From positions 1-11,038 of the forward strand of contig JAGPHL010000083.1 in assembly GCA_018055515.1 (NCBI GenBank): a DNA stretch of 11,038 nucleotides, in the 5' to 3' direction. The stretch comes from Anaerolineae bacterium. Lineage in GTDB: Bacteria; Chloroflexota; Anaerolineae; B4-G1; SLSP01. How positions within the stretch are numbered: position 1 is the stretch's first letter; the number at the start of each line of letters is the position of its first letter. A model generated the notes under the pieces. That model did no database searches, had not been told where the DNA came from, and saw nothing but the letters and a program-made list of their open reading frames with translations. This document shows, in pieces, positions 1-5,461 of the stretch. A program made the translations under genes and the position numbers.

Positions 1-108
1 TGGGCTTTGCACCCACTGGCTAACCTCAATGATTTTCCAGGAAGCCTCCTTTCCCATCATTACGGGCTTCTTGACGCGATCATCCTTGGATGGTGTGCGC
101 CAGCACAT
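1..108 (-). CDS. Partial hypothetical protein, N-terminus only, runs off left edge
   Basis: A minus-strand frame starts with ATG at 108 and stays open for 36 codons to the window edge. An AAGGAG Shine-Dalgarno (complement of 114-119) lies 5 nt upstream of that ATG, which is the main reason to call it. The peptide begins MCWRTPSKDD and ends EVSQWVQSP, with no domain I recognise, no signal peptide and no membrane segment. Thirty-six open codons alone are weak evidence, since chance would give this fairly often. Codons 1-9 lie inside a direct repeat whose second copy (239-274) also encodes MCWRT but soon hits a stop. It could be a real gene whose 5' end was partly duplicated, or a repeat that happens to carry a start signal. 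Confidence 0.35.
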   Translation of the reverse strand, partial: MCWRTPSKDDRVKKPVMMGKEASWKIIEVSQWVQSP

Positions 109-116
109 GGCGTCTC
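81..116 (-). repeat. 36-bp direct repeat, copy 1
   Basis: Bases 81-116 match 239-274 with two differences (positions 86 and 92). The unit contains two overlapping inverted repeats: TGTGC-GCCA-GCACA and CGCCA-GCACA-TGGCG. Only one of the two hairpins can form at a time. Read on the minus strand, it holds the ATG and first codons of the left-edge frame. Confidence 0.85.
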
Positions 117-119
117 CTT
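114..119 (-). promoter_or_regulatory. Ribosome binding site for the left-edge gene
   Basis: AAGGAG on the minus strand, 5 nt before the ATG at 108. The repeat copy at 239-274 lacks this purine block (it reads CCGAG there), so only this copy looks able to start translation. Confidence 0.4.
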
Positions 120-129
120 CGAAAATAGA

Positions 130-178
130 GATCAGCGAGTCAGCAGTCAGCGAATCAGCGAAAAAGCGAGAAAGCGAG
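130..178 (+). repeat. Octamer microrepeat array (CAGCGANT type)
   Basis: Six successive degenerate units of about 8 bp: CAGCGAGT, CAGCAGT (7 bp), CAGCGAAT, CAGCGAAA, AAGCGAGA, AAGCGAGA. The same octamer occurs three times at 5431-5461 on the other strand. No hairpin or coding use is evident. Confidence 0.8.
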
Positions 179-233
179 AAAAATCACTTGCGTGGCAAAT
201 GTAACGCAAACTTCAGGCTGCGCTCAGGCCACC
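178..233 (+). repeat. Dispersed repeat, copy A (56-bp core)
   Basis: This 56-bp segment matches the reverse complement of 5375-5430 at 49 of 56 positions without gaps. In both places an octamer array of the CAGCGANT type lies directly upstream, so the whole repeat is about 85-105 bp. It shows no terminal inverted repeats and no target duplication, and codes for nothing recognisable. Confidence 0.85.
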
Positions 234-238
234 ATTTT

Positions 239-274
239 CATCCCTGGATAGTGTGCGCCAGCACATGGCGTCTC
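239..274 (-). repeat. 36-bp direct repeat, copy 2
   Basis: Second copy of the unit at 81-116, 34 of 36 bases identical. On the minus strand it encodes MCWRTLSRDE and then reaches a stop 17 codons after the ATG (frame ends GGLSAA). No Shine-Dalgarno precedes it, so it looks like a dead partial duplication of a gene start rather than a gene. Confidence 0.85.
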
Positions 275-310
275 GGAAAAGAAAATACGTAATCCGTAAG
301 TGATCTTCAG

Positions 311-331
311 AAAATAAAACCCGTGCCCAGG
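311..331 (-). terminator. Weak candidate terminator after the MFS gene
   Basis: On the minus strand a 4-bp stem (CCTG/CGGG, one G-T pair, loop GGCA) is followed by TTTTATTTT, 20 bases past the MFS stop codon. The stem is short, so termination would be weak. It is the only hairpin plus T-run seen at this end of the cluster. Confidence 0.3.
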
Positions 332-337
332 CGACCA

Positions 338-369
338 CGTTCACACGTTCTCACGTTTTCACGTTATTT
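338..369 (+). repeat. Octamer microrepeat array (CGTTNTCA type) across the MFS stop codon
   Basis: Four 8-bp units in a row: CGTTCACA, CGTTCTCA, CGTTTTCA, CGTTATTT. The MFS stop codon (351-353) and its last five or six codons lie inside the array, so the protein's NNVKT end is repeat-encoded. The unit differs from the octamer at 130-178, but the period is the same. Confidence 0.8.
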
Positions 370-1667
370 TCATTCTGGGAGGGCAGCCCCCGGCGCTCCT
401 GGCGAGTGTGCCATAAGCCTGTCGCCCCCACCCCCAAAGAGAGCAAGGCCAGGCAAACTATCACCGGGCCGAAGCCCACCTTGTCCGCCAGGCCCCCGAT
501 CACCGGCAGGGGCAAAGTGGACACCACATTGTTCATGAACAGCTGTGTCGCAATCACACGCCCGCGCACGTCGCCCGGCGATTGCTTTTGTAACACGGCG
601 CGAGCTGGCACGAAAATGAGAGCCAGGCCGGCTCCGATCATGAGCGAAAGCGCCACGAACAGCAAGAGATACAGGCCGCGCAGGCCGCGCAGCGCCGGCA
701 GCAGGGCGACCCCTCCGCCAAGGGCCAGAAACCCGCAGACGATCCAGGTCTCTTCCTCCATCTTATGTCCGTGCCGGCCGAGCAGCCAGCTGGCCACTCC
801 AAAGCCCACGCCGCCGGGCACCGCCAGATAGGAAATGTACGCCGTGGAAATCTCCCAGACGCGGGCGGCCATGCCCGGGGCGAGCGTCAAAATCACCAGT
901 ACGAAGACGGTGACCAGGGCCAGGTAAATAATCGCCCGTCGCACGGCGGGGTGATGGGCAATGAACTGCCATCCGACCCGCAAGTCATTCCACACCGAGG
1001 CCCATGTCGCCGCCGACGGTGCACCGTTATCGCCCAGCTGCCGGGGAAGCCGGGAACAGACCCACGTAGAAAGCGCCAGGAGGGGTATAGCGACGACGCC
1101 CACGAGCGACGCGCCGCTCAGATGCAACAACACCGGGGCCAGCAGGGCCGCTCCCAACCCCTGTCCTGCCAGCCTCACAATCTGGGTAATCGAGTTAGCT
1201 CCCAGGATTTGCTGCGAGGCCACGACGTTGGGAATCAAAGCGTCTTCCGCCGCCGCGCTGAATTGCAGCAGAGCCGAGAGGCAGAAGTTGCTCGCGTAAA
1301 TGGCGCCCAGGAGCAGCGGCAGACTGCTGGCCCTGCGCGTCGCTGCCGCGAAACCGATGGCCACCAACAGCCGCAGCAGGTTGCTGAACACCAGGATCCG
1401 CACCCGATTATGGCGATCCACGACCACGCCGGCCAGCATGGCAAACAGGAAACCGGGCAGCGTGGAAGAGAGAATCATGAACCCCATCAGCTCGCTCGAT
1501 TGCGTCTTCTGTTCTACCACGGACATGGAAGCGAAGTAGATGGCATAAGCAGCGGCCGGCGTCAGGAGAAACGACGTGACGAGGCGGCGCAGGTGCACGT
1601 TCGCCGCAAAGGAAGGCGCCGCGGAAGCCGCCACGTTATTCGCTGTCGTGGAGTCGGAACCATCCAT
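351..1667 (-). CDS. MFS transporter, DHA3-like (macrolide/lysophospholipid exporter type)
   Basis: Integral membrane transporter of about 438 residues, with the hydrophobic pattern of a 12-helix major facilitator. The loop after helix 2 has the family motif A (GVVVDRHNRVR, about residues 80-90). A second family feature is the DVRGRVIATQ stretch near the start of the last helix pair, common in DHA3-type exporters. I place the start at ATG 1667, because an AAGGGAG sits 11 nt upstream; the longer frame begins at GTG 1706 with no ribosome site. It is last in the four-gene minus-strand cluster, 69 bases after the patatin gene. The C-terminal NNVKT is encoded by an octamer repeat. The substrate cannot be read from sequence. 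Because the neighbour is a phospholipase, a lysophospholipid or lipid product (compare LplT, also an MFS) is a reasonable guess; drug efflux is the alternative. Confidence 0.9.
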   Translation of the reverse strand: MDGSDSTTANNVAASAAPSFAANVHLRRLVTSFLLTPAAAYAIYFASMSVVEQKTQSSELMGFMILSSTLPGFLFAMLAGVVVDRHNRVRILVFSNLLRLLVAIGFAAATRRASSLPLLLGAIYASNFCLSALLQFSAAAEDALIPNVVASQQILGANSITQIVRLAGQGLGAALLAPVLLHLSGASLVGVVAIPLLALSTWVCSRLPRQLGDNGAPSAATWASVWNDLRVGWQFIAHHPAVRRAIIYLALVTVFVLVILTLAPGMAARVWEISTAYISYLAVPGGVGFGVASWLLGRHGHKMEEETWIVCGFLALGGGVALLPALRGLRGLYLLLFVALSLMIGAGLALIFVPARAVLQKQSPGDVRGRVIATQLFMNNVVSTLPLPVIGGLADKVGFGPVIVCLALLSLGVGATGLWHTRQERRGLPSQNENNVKT

Positions 1668-1736
1668 CACATTCAGGTCTCCCTTGATCTTGCAAAGATC
1701 AGCCACAACAAATGCAGGAAGTCATCTTGATCTGGC

Positions 1737-2612
1737 CTACCAATTCTGCCCGCTAAAGGCGTCCAAGATTTGGGGTAACGCCTGGCGGGCGGCCTCCTCG
1801 CCAGCGGCGATGATCTCGGCAGCGCGGCCAAAGCCGGCAAGCGTCGTCACCTCTGGGGGAAGGAGGGGCCGAATGATCAGCTCCGGGCCGGCCTCCTCCA
1901 CCCGCCGGCGGTTGCTGTCCATCATCATCACCATCAACGAACGGTACAGGACTTCGATCGTCTCCGCCAGGCCGTTGGGGATGTAACGGCGCTCTTGCAG
2001 CGATTCGGACAGCGAATGGATTTCCTCTTTGCCAAAGGCGACGTCCACGGCGATGACCAGGTCGGCGCCCATGCTGCGCACGACATCGGCAGGCAGATTG
2101 TCCAGGAGGCCGCCATCCACAAGCAGGTACTCGCCCCGTTCCACCGGCGTGAAAAGGCCAGGCAGGGCAATGGTAGCCCGCACCGCGTCCGCCACCCGAC
2201 CCTCGTTCAGGTGCACCGGCTCGCCGCTGTTCAAATCCACAGCGACCAGCGTCAGCGGAAGGCGCAACTGATCGAAAGTGCGGTCGCCCAACAGATCGCT
2301 CAGGTATTCGCGCACTTTTTCGCCCTCGAGCAGCCCGCCGCGGGGCAGAATCGGGTCGGCCAGCGCCATGAGATTGCGCGGCTTGGTGATGCGGAGGGCT
2401 TCCTGTTCCATGGCCCCAGGGCTCATTCCGGCCGCGTAGGCCGCGGCGATGAAGCCGCCCATGCTGGTGCCGGCCAGGCAATCTATCGGCACGCCGGCCT
2501 GCTCCAGCACTTTCAGCACGCCGATGTGAGCCAGGCCGCGCGCACCGCCGCCGCTGAGAGCGACACCGATCTTAGAGGGTGCTGTCGTTTGTAACGTTGT
2601 ATCCGCTTCCAT
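1737..2612 (-). CDS. Patatin-like phospholipase family protein (RssA/NTE type)
   Basis: A cytoplasmic or membrane-associated serine lipid hydrolase of about 291 residues. All three family signatures are intact: the oxyanion-hole glycine loop SGGGARG (about 20-26), the nucleophile elbow GTSMGG with Ser50, and the dyad aspartate in DGG (Asp166, in LLVDGGLLDNLP). Length and layout fit the small single-domain RssA-type enzymes, which cleave acyl esters of phospholipids or lysophospholipids. I chose ATG 2612, preceded by a purine-rich AAGAAAGAA; the longer frame begins at GTG 2654 without a ribosome site and would add a poorly conserved-looking leader. No signal peptide is present. It lies 65 bases after the regulator gene and 69 before the MFS gene, all in one direction, so co-transcription is likely. 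The actual lipid substrate is unknown. Confidence 0.93.
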   Translation of the reverse strand: MEADTTLQTTAPSKIGVALSGGGARGLAHIGVLKVLEQAGVPIDCLAGTSMGGFIAAAYAAGMSPGAMEQEALRITKPRNLMALADPILPRGGLLEGEKVREYLSDLLGDRTFDQLRLPLTLVAVDLNSGEPVHLNEGRVADAVRATIALPGLFTPVERGEYLLVDGGLLDNLPADVVRSMGADLVIAVDVAFGKEEIHSLSESLQERRYIPNGLAETIEVLYRSLMVMMMDSNRRRVEEAGPELIIRPLLPPEVTTLAGFGRAAEIIAAGEEAARQALPQILDAFSGQNW

Positions 2613-2677
2613 TTCTTTCTTTTTATATCCAGGAAAAATTACAGCTCCGGCCACGTGAGGATGAGCGTCCCTGCCCC

Positions 2678-3376
2678 TCAGGAGCCGACGACCTCCAACA
2701 CCTCATGGGCAAAATCAGAGAGGCGCCGTTTATCCCCGCTCCTCAAGTCTTCCAGATGCTGGTAGAGCCGCTGGGAATAGGTAGAGAGCGCCGCCGCGTT
2801 CCAGGAGGCAACTTTCCCAGCCAGCGAAAGAGCCAATCCGAGACCGGCCAGCGAGTAGAGCCATTCCCAGGTCGGCGAGTCGAACTGATGCAGATCCACG
2901 ACGATGTCCAGAAGAGGCACCGTCTGCCGCAGTTCGTGGAGGAGCAGGATAATGGCCGTGACCATGTCGGCGGCGAAGAGCTGCGGGGATTTGCGCTCCG
3001 GGAGGCGCTGCAGCAGCTCGTTCAACAGGTCCTGATAGTCGGTGGATTTTCCCTGCTCCAGGGCCTCCAGGATGTCGGCTTTCGCCCGTTCCCATTCGTG
3101 CTCGTCAAGCCTATCGCCGCCCCAGCGGGCCAGCAAGGCCATCGCCTTCTGCGTGGGGGAAAAAAGCACGATGGAACGACTGCGTTGCCCTGAGGGACGC
3201 GCCAATTCAGATTGCGCCAGCCCTTTCTCTTCCAACAGGCGTAACATTTCGTAGGCCGTGACCGGTTTGACGCCCAGCGACTGAGCCAGATCCGTGTAAT
3301 GCACTGCATGCTTCGACTCGTGATAGAGGTCGAGCAGCCGGCCGAGAAATTCGCGTTGCCTGTAGGATAACGTCAT
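2678..3376 (-). CDS. Winged helix-turn-helix transcriptional regulator with novel C-terminal domain
   Basis: A 232-residue protein. Residues about 1-60 form a winged helix-turn-helix: the helices YTDLAQSLGV and KPVTAYEMLRLLEEKGL resemble DtxR/MarR-type DNA-binding domains. The rest (about 90-232) is mainly helical, with a hydrophobic stretch near 172-195, and matches no ligand domain I know. There are no metal-binding residues of the DtxR kind. The start is ATG 3376: GAGGAG lies 7 nt upstream and overlaps the stop of the radical SAM gene, whereas the GTG at 3391 is itself inside that site. This overlap points to translational coupling. It probably controls its own operon, and the palindromes at the promoter near 5150 are the obvious candidate sites, but that is inference. 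Confidence 0.82.
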   Translation of the reverse strand: MTLSYRQREFLGRLLDLYHESKHAVHYTDLAQSLGVKPVTAYEMLRLLEEKGLAQSELARPSGQRSRSIVLFSPTQKAMALLARWGGDRLDEHEWERAKADILEALEQGKSTDYQDLLNELLQRLPERKSPQLFAADMVTAIILLLHELRQTVPLLDIVVDLHQFDSPTWEWLYSLAGLGLALSLAGKVASWNAAALSTYSQRLYQHLEDLRSGDKRRLSDFAHEVLEVVGS

Positions 3377-3383
3377 GGCCCTG

Positions 3384-3389
3384 CTCCTC
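3384..3389 (-). promoter_or_regulatory. Ribosome binding site that decides the regulator's start
   Basis: GAGGAG, 7 nt before ATG 3376. It overlaps the TGA stop of the radical SAM gene (3388-3390), which favours coupled translation and rules against the upstream GTG at 3391. Confidence 0.8.
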
Positions 3390-4905
3390 ACTGCGCGGCA
3401 AGATCAACAACCCGCTGTCTCTCCCGCTCCTCGTGTCCGTCACCGCGCACATAAAAGCGTTCCCAAATGGGATCCAGCAGCTCTGCGACCGCCCGATCGT
3501 AGGCGATGAGGCCGTCGCGGTAGTCCGGGTCGAGCATCGCCTGCAAGGCGGCCTCGTCTTCGGGATCCGGCTCGGTCAGCTGCAGGATGTGGCGGAAGTC
3601 GGCGTGGTGATCGCGGATGGGGCAGGGCATGAGCCAGTTGCGGTGATCCTCTGGCCGCATGGCCGCGTAGCCGTAGGCGTCCTGCCACTCACGAATGTGC
3701 TGGAAAAACGGCTCTTCCAACACATCAGCCAATGTCTGCCCTTCGCGATAGACGTCGTGGATATTGACCGGAGAATAGGGATTGAAGACACAGGGCATCA
3801 CCTTGCCGTTCCAGTCAATGTACAGGAAGCCACCTCCTCGCCCGGCTGCAATGCAGCCGTTGGAGCAAGTGCCCAGGTTCCAGAAGTCGGGCAAGAAGTA
3901 CCCCTTGTCGCGGATCACCTGCCAGGTGCGCTGCCACATCCATCTCCGCTGTTCGGGAGTCGGGAGCAAATTCAACGTAAAGCCTCGCCCGATGGGCATG
4001 TACTGGAAGATCCACCCGTAGAGCGCCCCCTGCTCCTTGAAGAAAAAGTCCAGGAACTCGTCGGAGAGGATCTCCTCGCAGTTCTCGCGGGTGGCGGTGA
4101 GGGAGATGCCAAAGGGGACGCCGGCCTCCCGCAGATTGGCCATCGCGGTCAGGACCCGCTGGAAAGTGCCCTTGCCGCGTCGGGCGTCGGTCTTCTCCTC
4201 GAAGCCTTCCACCGAGATGGCCGGGGTGAGGTTGGCGGTCTCGGCCAGGCGGGCCGCGACGTTTTTGTCAATCAGCGTGCCGTTCGTGTACATCAGGAAC
4301 AGAGCGTCTCGATGCCTGGCGGCGATGTCCAGGATGCCCTTGCCCTCCGAACGATAGGCCAACGGCTCCCCGCCAGAGATGACGACAAAGCCCGCACCCC
4401 AGAGTTCCTGCGACTCCGCGATCAGCCGGTCGAAGACCTCCCACTCGAGCTTCTCGGCGTTGCGACCAGAACTGGCGTAACACCCGGCGCACTGCAGATT
4501 GCACAGCTTGCCCGGCGAGATGAGCAGAAAAGCGGGAGGAGTACGCCCCTCGTGCTCGGCAATGAAACGGCTGTGGATCGCCTTGTGCTCCACCCGCATA
4601 AAGGCATTCATCAGGCTGCGCAGCATGTTGCTCAGCACCTGCTCAGAGATCAAACCGCGCTCGATGACGCGATTGATGGAGTAAAACAGCGCCCGGCTGA
4701 TGTCCGCCCGGTCGCGGTAGACGCCCGGCGGGAGAACCTTCCCGTCCCCATCCCCGCTCGTCGGCGGCTGGCTGAGGCGTTTGTCCAGGTAACGGAGCAG
4801 CCGATGGCGGAACGACGGGTGCTGCAATGCTTTGCTGAGCCAGGCGCTGACTCTCTCCGTCTGCCCACTGACTGCCAGCATGTGAAATAGTTGTTCCGGT
4901 TTCAT
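3388..4905 (-). CDS. Radical SAM protein with SPASM-like C-terminal cysteines
   Basis: A 505-residue enzyme. Residues 1-125 form a helical N-terminal region that I cannot match. The radical SAM core starts at about 126: Cys135, Cys139 and Cys142 form the CX3CX2C site that binds the 4Fe-4S cluster and S-adenosylmethionine, and GGEP at 178-181 is the usual SAM-contact motif. After the core, Cys347, Cys351, Cys372 (in KVMPCVFNPY) and Cys428 are placed like the ligands of an auxiliary cluster in SPASM/twitch proteins. Such enzymes modify peptides, cofactors or lipids by radical chemistry. The start is ATG 4905, with AAAGGAGG 5 nt upstream. It is first in the cluster, followed by a regulator, a patatin lipase and an MFS transporter. 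No precursor peptide gene is visible nearby, which argues mildly against peptide maturation. The substrate is unknown. Confidence 0.92.
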   Translation of the reverse strand: MKPEQLFHMLAVSGQTERVSAWLSKALQHPSFRHRLLRYLDKRLSQPPTSGDGDGKVLPPGVYRDRADISRALFYSINRVIERGLISEQVLSNMLRSLMNAFMRVEHKAIHSRFIAEHEGRTPPAFLLISPGKLCNLQCAGCYASSGRNAEKLEWEVFDRLIAESQELWGAGFVVISGGEPLAYRSEGKGILDIAARHRDALFLMYTNGTLIDKNVAARLAETANLTPAISVEGFEEKTDARRGKGTFQRVLTAMANLREAGVPFGISLTATRENCEEILSDEFLDFFFKEQGALYGWIFQYMPIGRGFTLNLLPTPEQRRWMWQRTWQVIRDKGYFLPDFWNLGTCSNGCIAAGRGGGFLYIDWNGKVMPCVFNPYSPVNIHDVYREGQTLADVLEEPFFQHIREWQDAYGYAAMRPEDHRNWLMPCPIRDHHADFRHILQLTEPDPEDEAALQAMLDPDYRDGLIAYDRAVAELLDPIWERFYVRGDGHEERERQRVVDLAAQ

Positions 4906-4910
4906 GATCG

Positions 4911-4918
4911 CCTCCTTT
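4911..4918 (-). promoter_or_regulatory. Strong ribosome binding site for the radical SAM gene
   Basis: AAAGGAGG on the minus strand, 5 nt before ATG 4905; close to the ideal anti-16S match. Confidence 0.85.
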
Positions 4919-5021
4919 GTTGTTGTTTTGCTCTAGAAATCATCAAACACCGCCCCTCGATGCTTTCCATGACCAACGAAAAGAGCGCATGATAAAGAAC
5001 AAATGACGGATCAACGCTGCT

Positions 5022-5037
5022 CCGGAATGAATTCCGG
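5022..5037. repeat. Perfect palindrome in the leader of the radical SAM operon
   Basis: CCGGAAT-GA-ATTCCGG, a 7-bp perfect inverted repeat in the untranslated leader, about 115 bases upstream of the radical SAM start. It is not followed by a T-run on the minus strand. It could be an RNA hairpin or a protein site. The leader between 4920 and 5130 shows nothing else I can identify apart from a small GCCA-TCTC-TGGC hairpin near 5063-5074. Confidence 0.65.
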
Positions 5038-5133
5038 GACTGCTATGTCACGCCCGCGTCCGGCCAGAGATGGCGTCCCCGATTGCGGACTTTGCTCCTG
5101 CCTCGGCCAGGTCCCCGCTCGCCCGGAATATAA

Positions 5134-5149
5134 AAACTTCCGAAAGTTT
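5134..5149. promoter_or_regulatory. Palindromic candidate operator at the transcription start
   Basis: AAACTT-CCGA-AAGTTT, a perfect 6-bp inverted repeat. It begins 5 bases downstream of the -10 box and covers the predicted start point (about 5148). A repressor bound here would block initiation. Which protein binds it is not shown; the regulator at 2678-3376 is a candidate. Confidence 0.5.
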
Positions 5150-5154
5150 CCAGG

Positions 5155-5183
5155 AGTATAACCTCAAAAAGAGGCGTTGTCAA
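5155..5183 (-). promoter_or_regulatory. Sigma-70-type promoter for the radical SAM operon
   Basis: On the minus strand, TTGACA (5178-5183) and TATACT (5155-5160) are separated by exactly 17 bases. This is a consensus -35 and a 5-of-6 -10 box. The spacer itself holds a small inverted repeat, CCTC-TTTTT-GAGG. Transcription would start near 5148 and give a leader of about 240 nt before the radical SAM ATG. Confidence 0.75.
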
Positions 5184-5202
5184 GATGGAACTTCACCATC
5201 TT
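5182..5202. promoter_or_regulatory. Inverted repeat overlapping the -35 box
   Basis: AAGATGG, 7-base gap, CCATCTT: a perfect 7-bp inverted repeat overlapping the -35 box by two bases. Its place suits a repressor or activator site for the minus-strand promoter. Confidence 0.5.
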
Positions 5203-5253
5203 CAGGGTCAAAAGGCAGCTTACCGGCGGAGGGATACGTCAGGAGAAAACAAT

Positions 5254-5281
5254 GTGAGTTGTGAGTCGTAAGTAGTGAGCC
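5254..5281 (+). repeat. Heptamer microrepeat array (GTGAGTN)
   Basis: Four 7-bp units without gaps: GTGAGTT, GTGAGTC, GTAAGTA, GTGAGCC. About one and a half units of the same heptamer lie at 9582-9598 on the other strand, beside the insertion sequence. Confidence 0.75.
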
Positions 5282-5285
5282 GTTT

Positions 5286-5308
5286 GGCTGGGGATGGAAT
5301 CCCCGGCC
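5286..5308. repeat. GC-rich hairpin
   Basis: A 10-bp stem (one G-T pair) with loop GGA: GGCTGGGGAT pairs with ATCCCCGGCC. It lies about 100 bases past the wtpC stop. On the minus strand no T-run follows, so it is not a classical terminator, but it could stabilise the 3' end of the wtp transcript. Confidence 0.6.
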
Positions 5309-5318
5309 TGACACGAGC

Positions 5319-5339
5319 CAACCGCGCTGAAGCGCGTTG
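5319..5339. repeat. Hairpin between wtpC and the heptamer array
   Basis: The core CGCGCT-GA-AGCGCG, extended by CAA/TTG around one bulged C. It lies 10 bases from the hairpin at 5286-5308, so the two form a pair. Confidence 0.5.
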
Positions 5340-5350
5340 TGAGAACGTAG

Positions 5351-5383
5351 CAGGCCTGAAATTCATTTCGAGGCGGTGGCCTG
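5351..5383. repeat. Nested hairpin partly inside the dispersed repeat
   Basis: Outer arms CAGGCC (5351-5356) and GGCCTG (5378-5383) enclose an inner palindrome GAAAT-TC-ATTTC (5358-5369). The right arm lies within the dispersed repeat copy B. Function unknown. Confidence 0.5.
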
Positions 5384-5461
5384 AGTGCAACCTGAAGTTT
5401 ACGTCACCTTTGCCAGGTAAGTGATTTTTCAGGTTCGCTGACTCGCTGATTCGCTGATTTT
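5375..5461 (-). repeat. Dispersed repeat, copy B, forming the 3' end of wtpC
   Basis: Bases 5375-5430 match copy A (178-233) in inverted orientation, 49 of 56 identical. At 5431-5461 come three CAGCGANT octamers. The wtpC reading frame enters the repeat near its codon 371 and ends at a stop within it (5404-5406), giving the tail that includes QRVSEPEKSLTWQR. In copy A the matching frame reads QRISEKARKREKSLAWQM and also stops. Confidence 0.85.

Noticed and set aside
130..178. Possible CRISPR array
   Set aside because: Units are 7-8 bp with no spacers, and no cas gene is present.
29..292. 87-codon plus-strand frame, and its look-alike at 5220-5495 on the minus strand
   Set aside because: Both cross the dispersed repeat and share residues such as KNHL and NFRL only for that reason. 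No start signal and no domain; best explained as repeat DNA.
3433..4890. 485-codon open frame on the plus strand opposite the radical SAM gene
   Set aside because: Mirror of the radical SAM coding frame. No recognisable domain, no ribosome site.
5057..5080. Third copy of the 81-116 repeat in the radical SAM leader
   Set aside because: Shares only GACGCCAT and a similar small hairpin; alignment needs gaps and is too short to call a copy.
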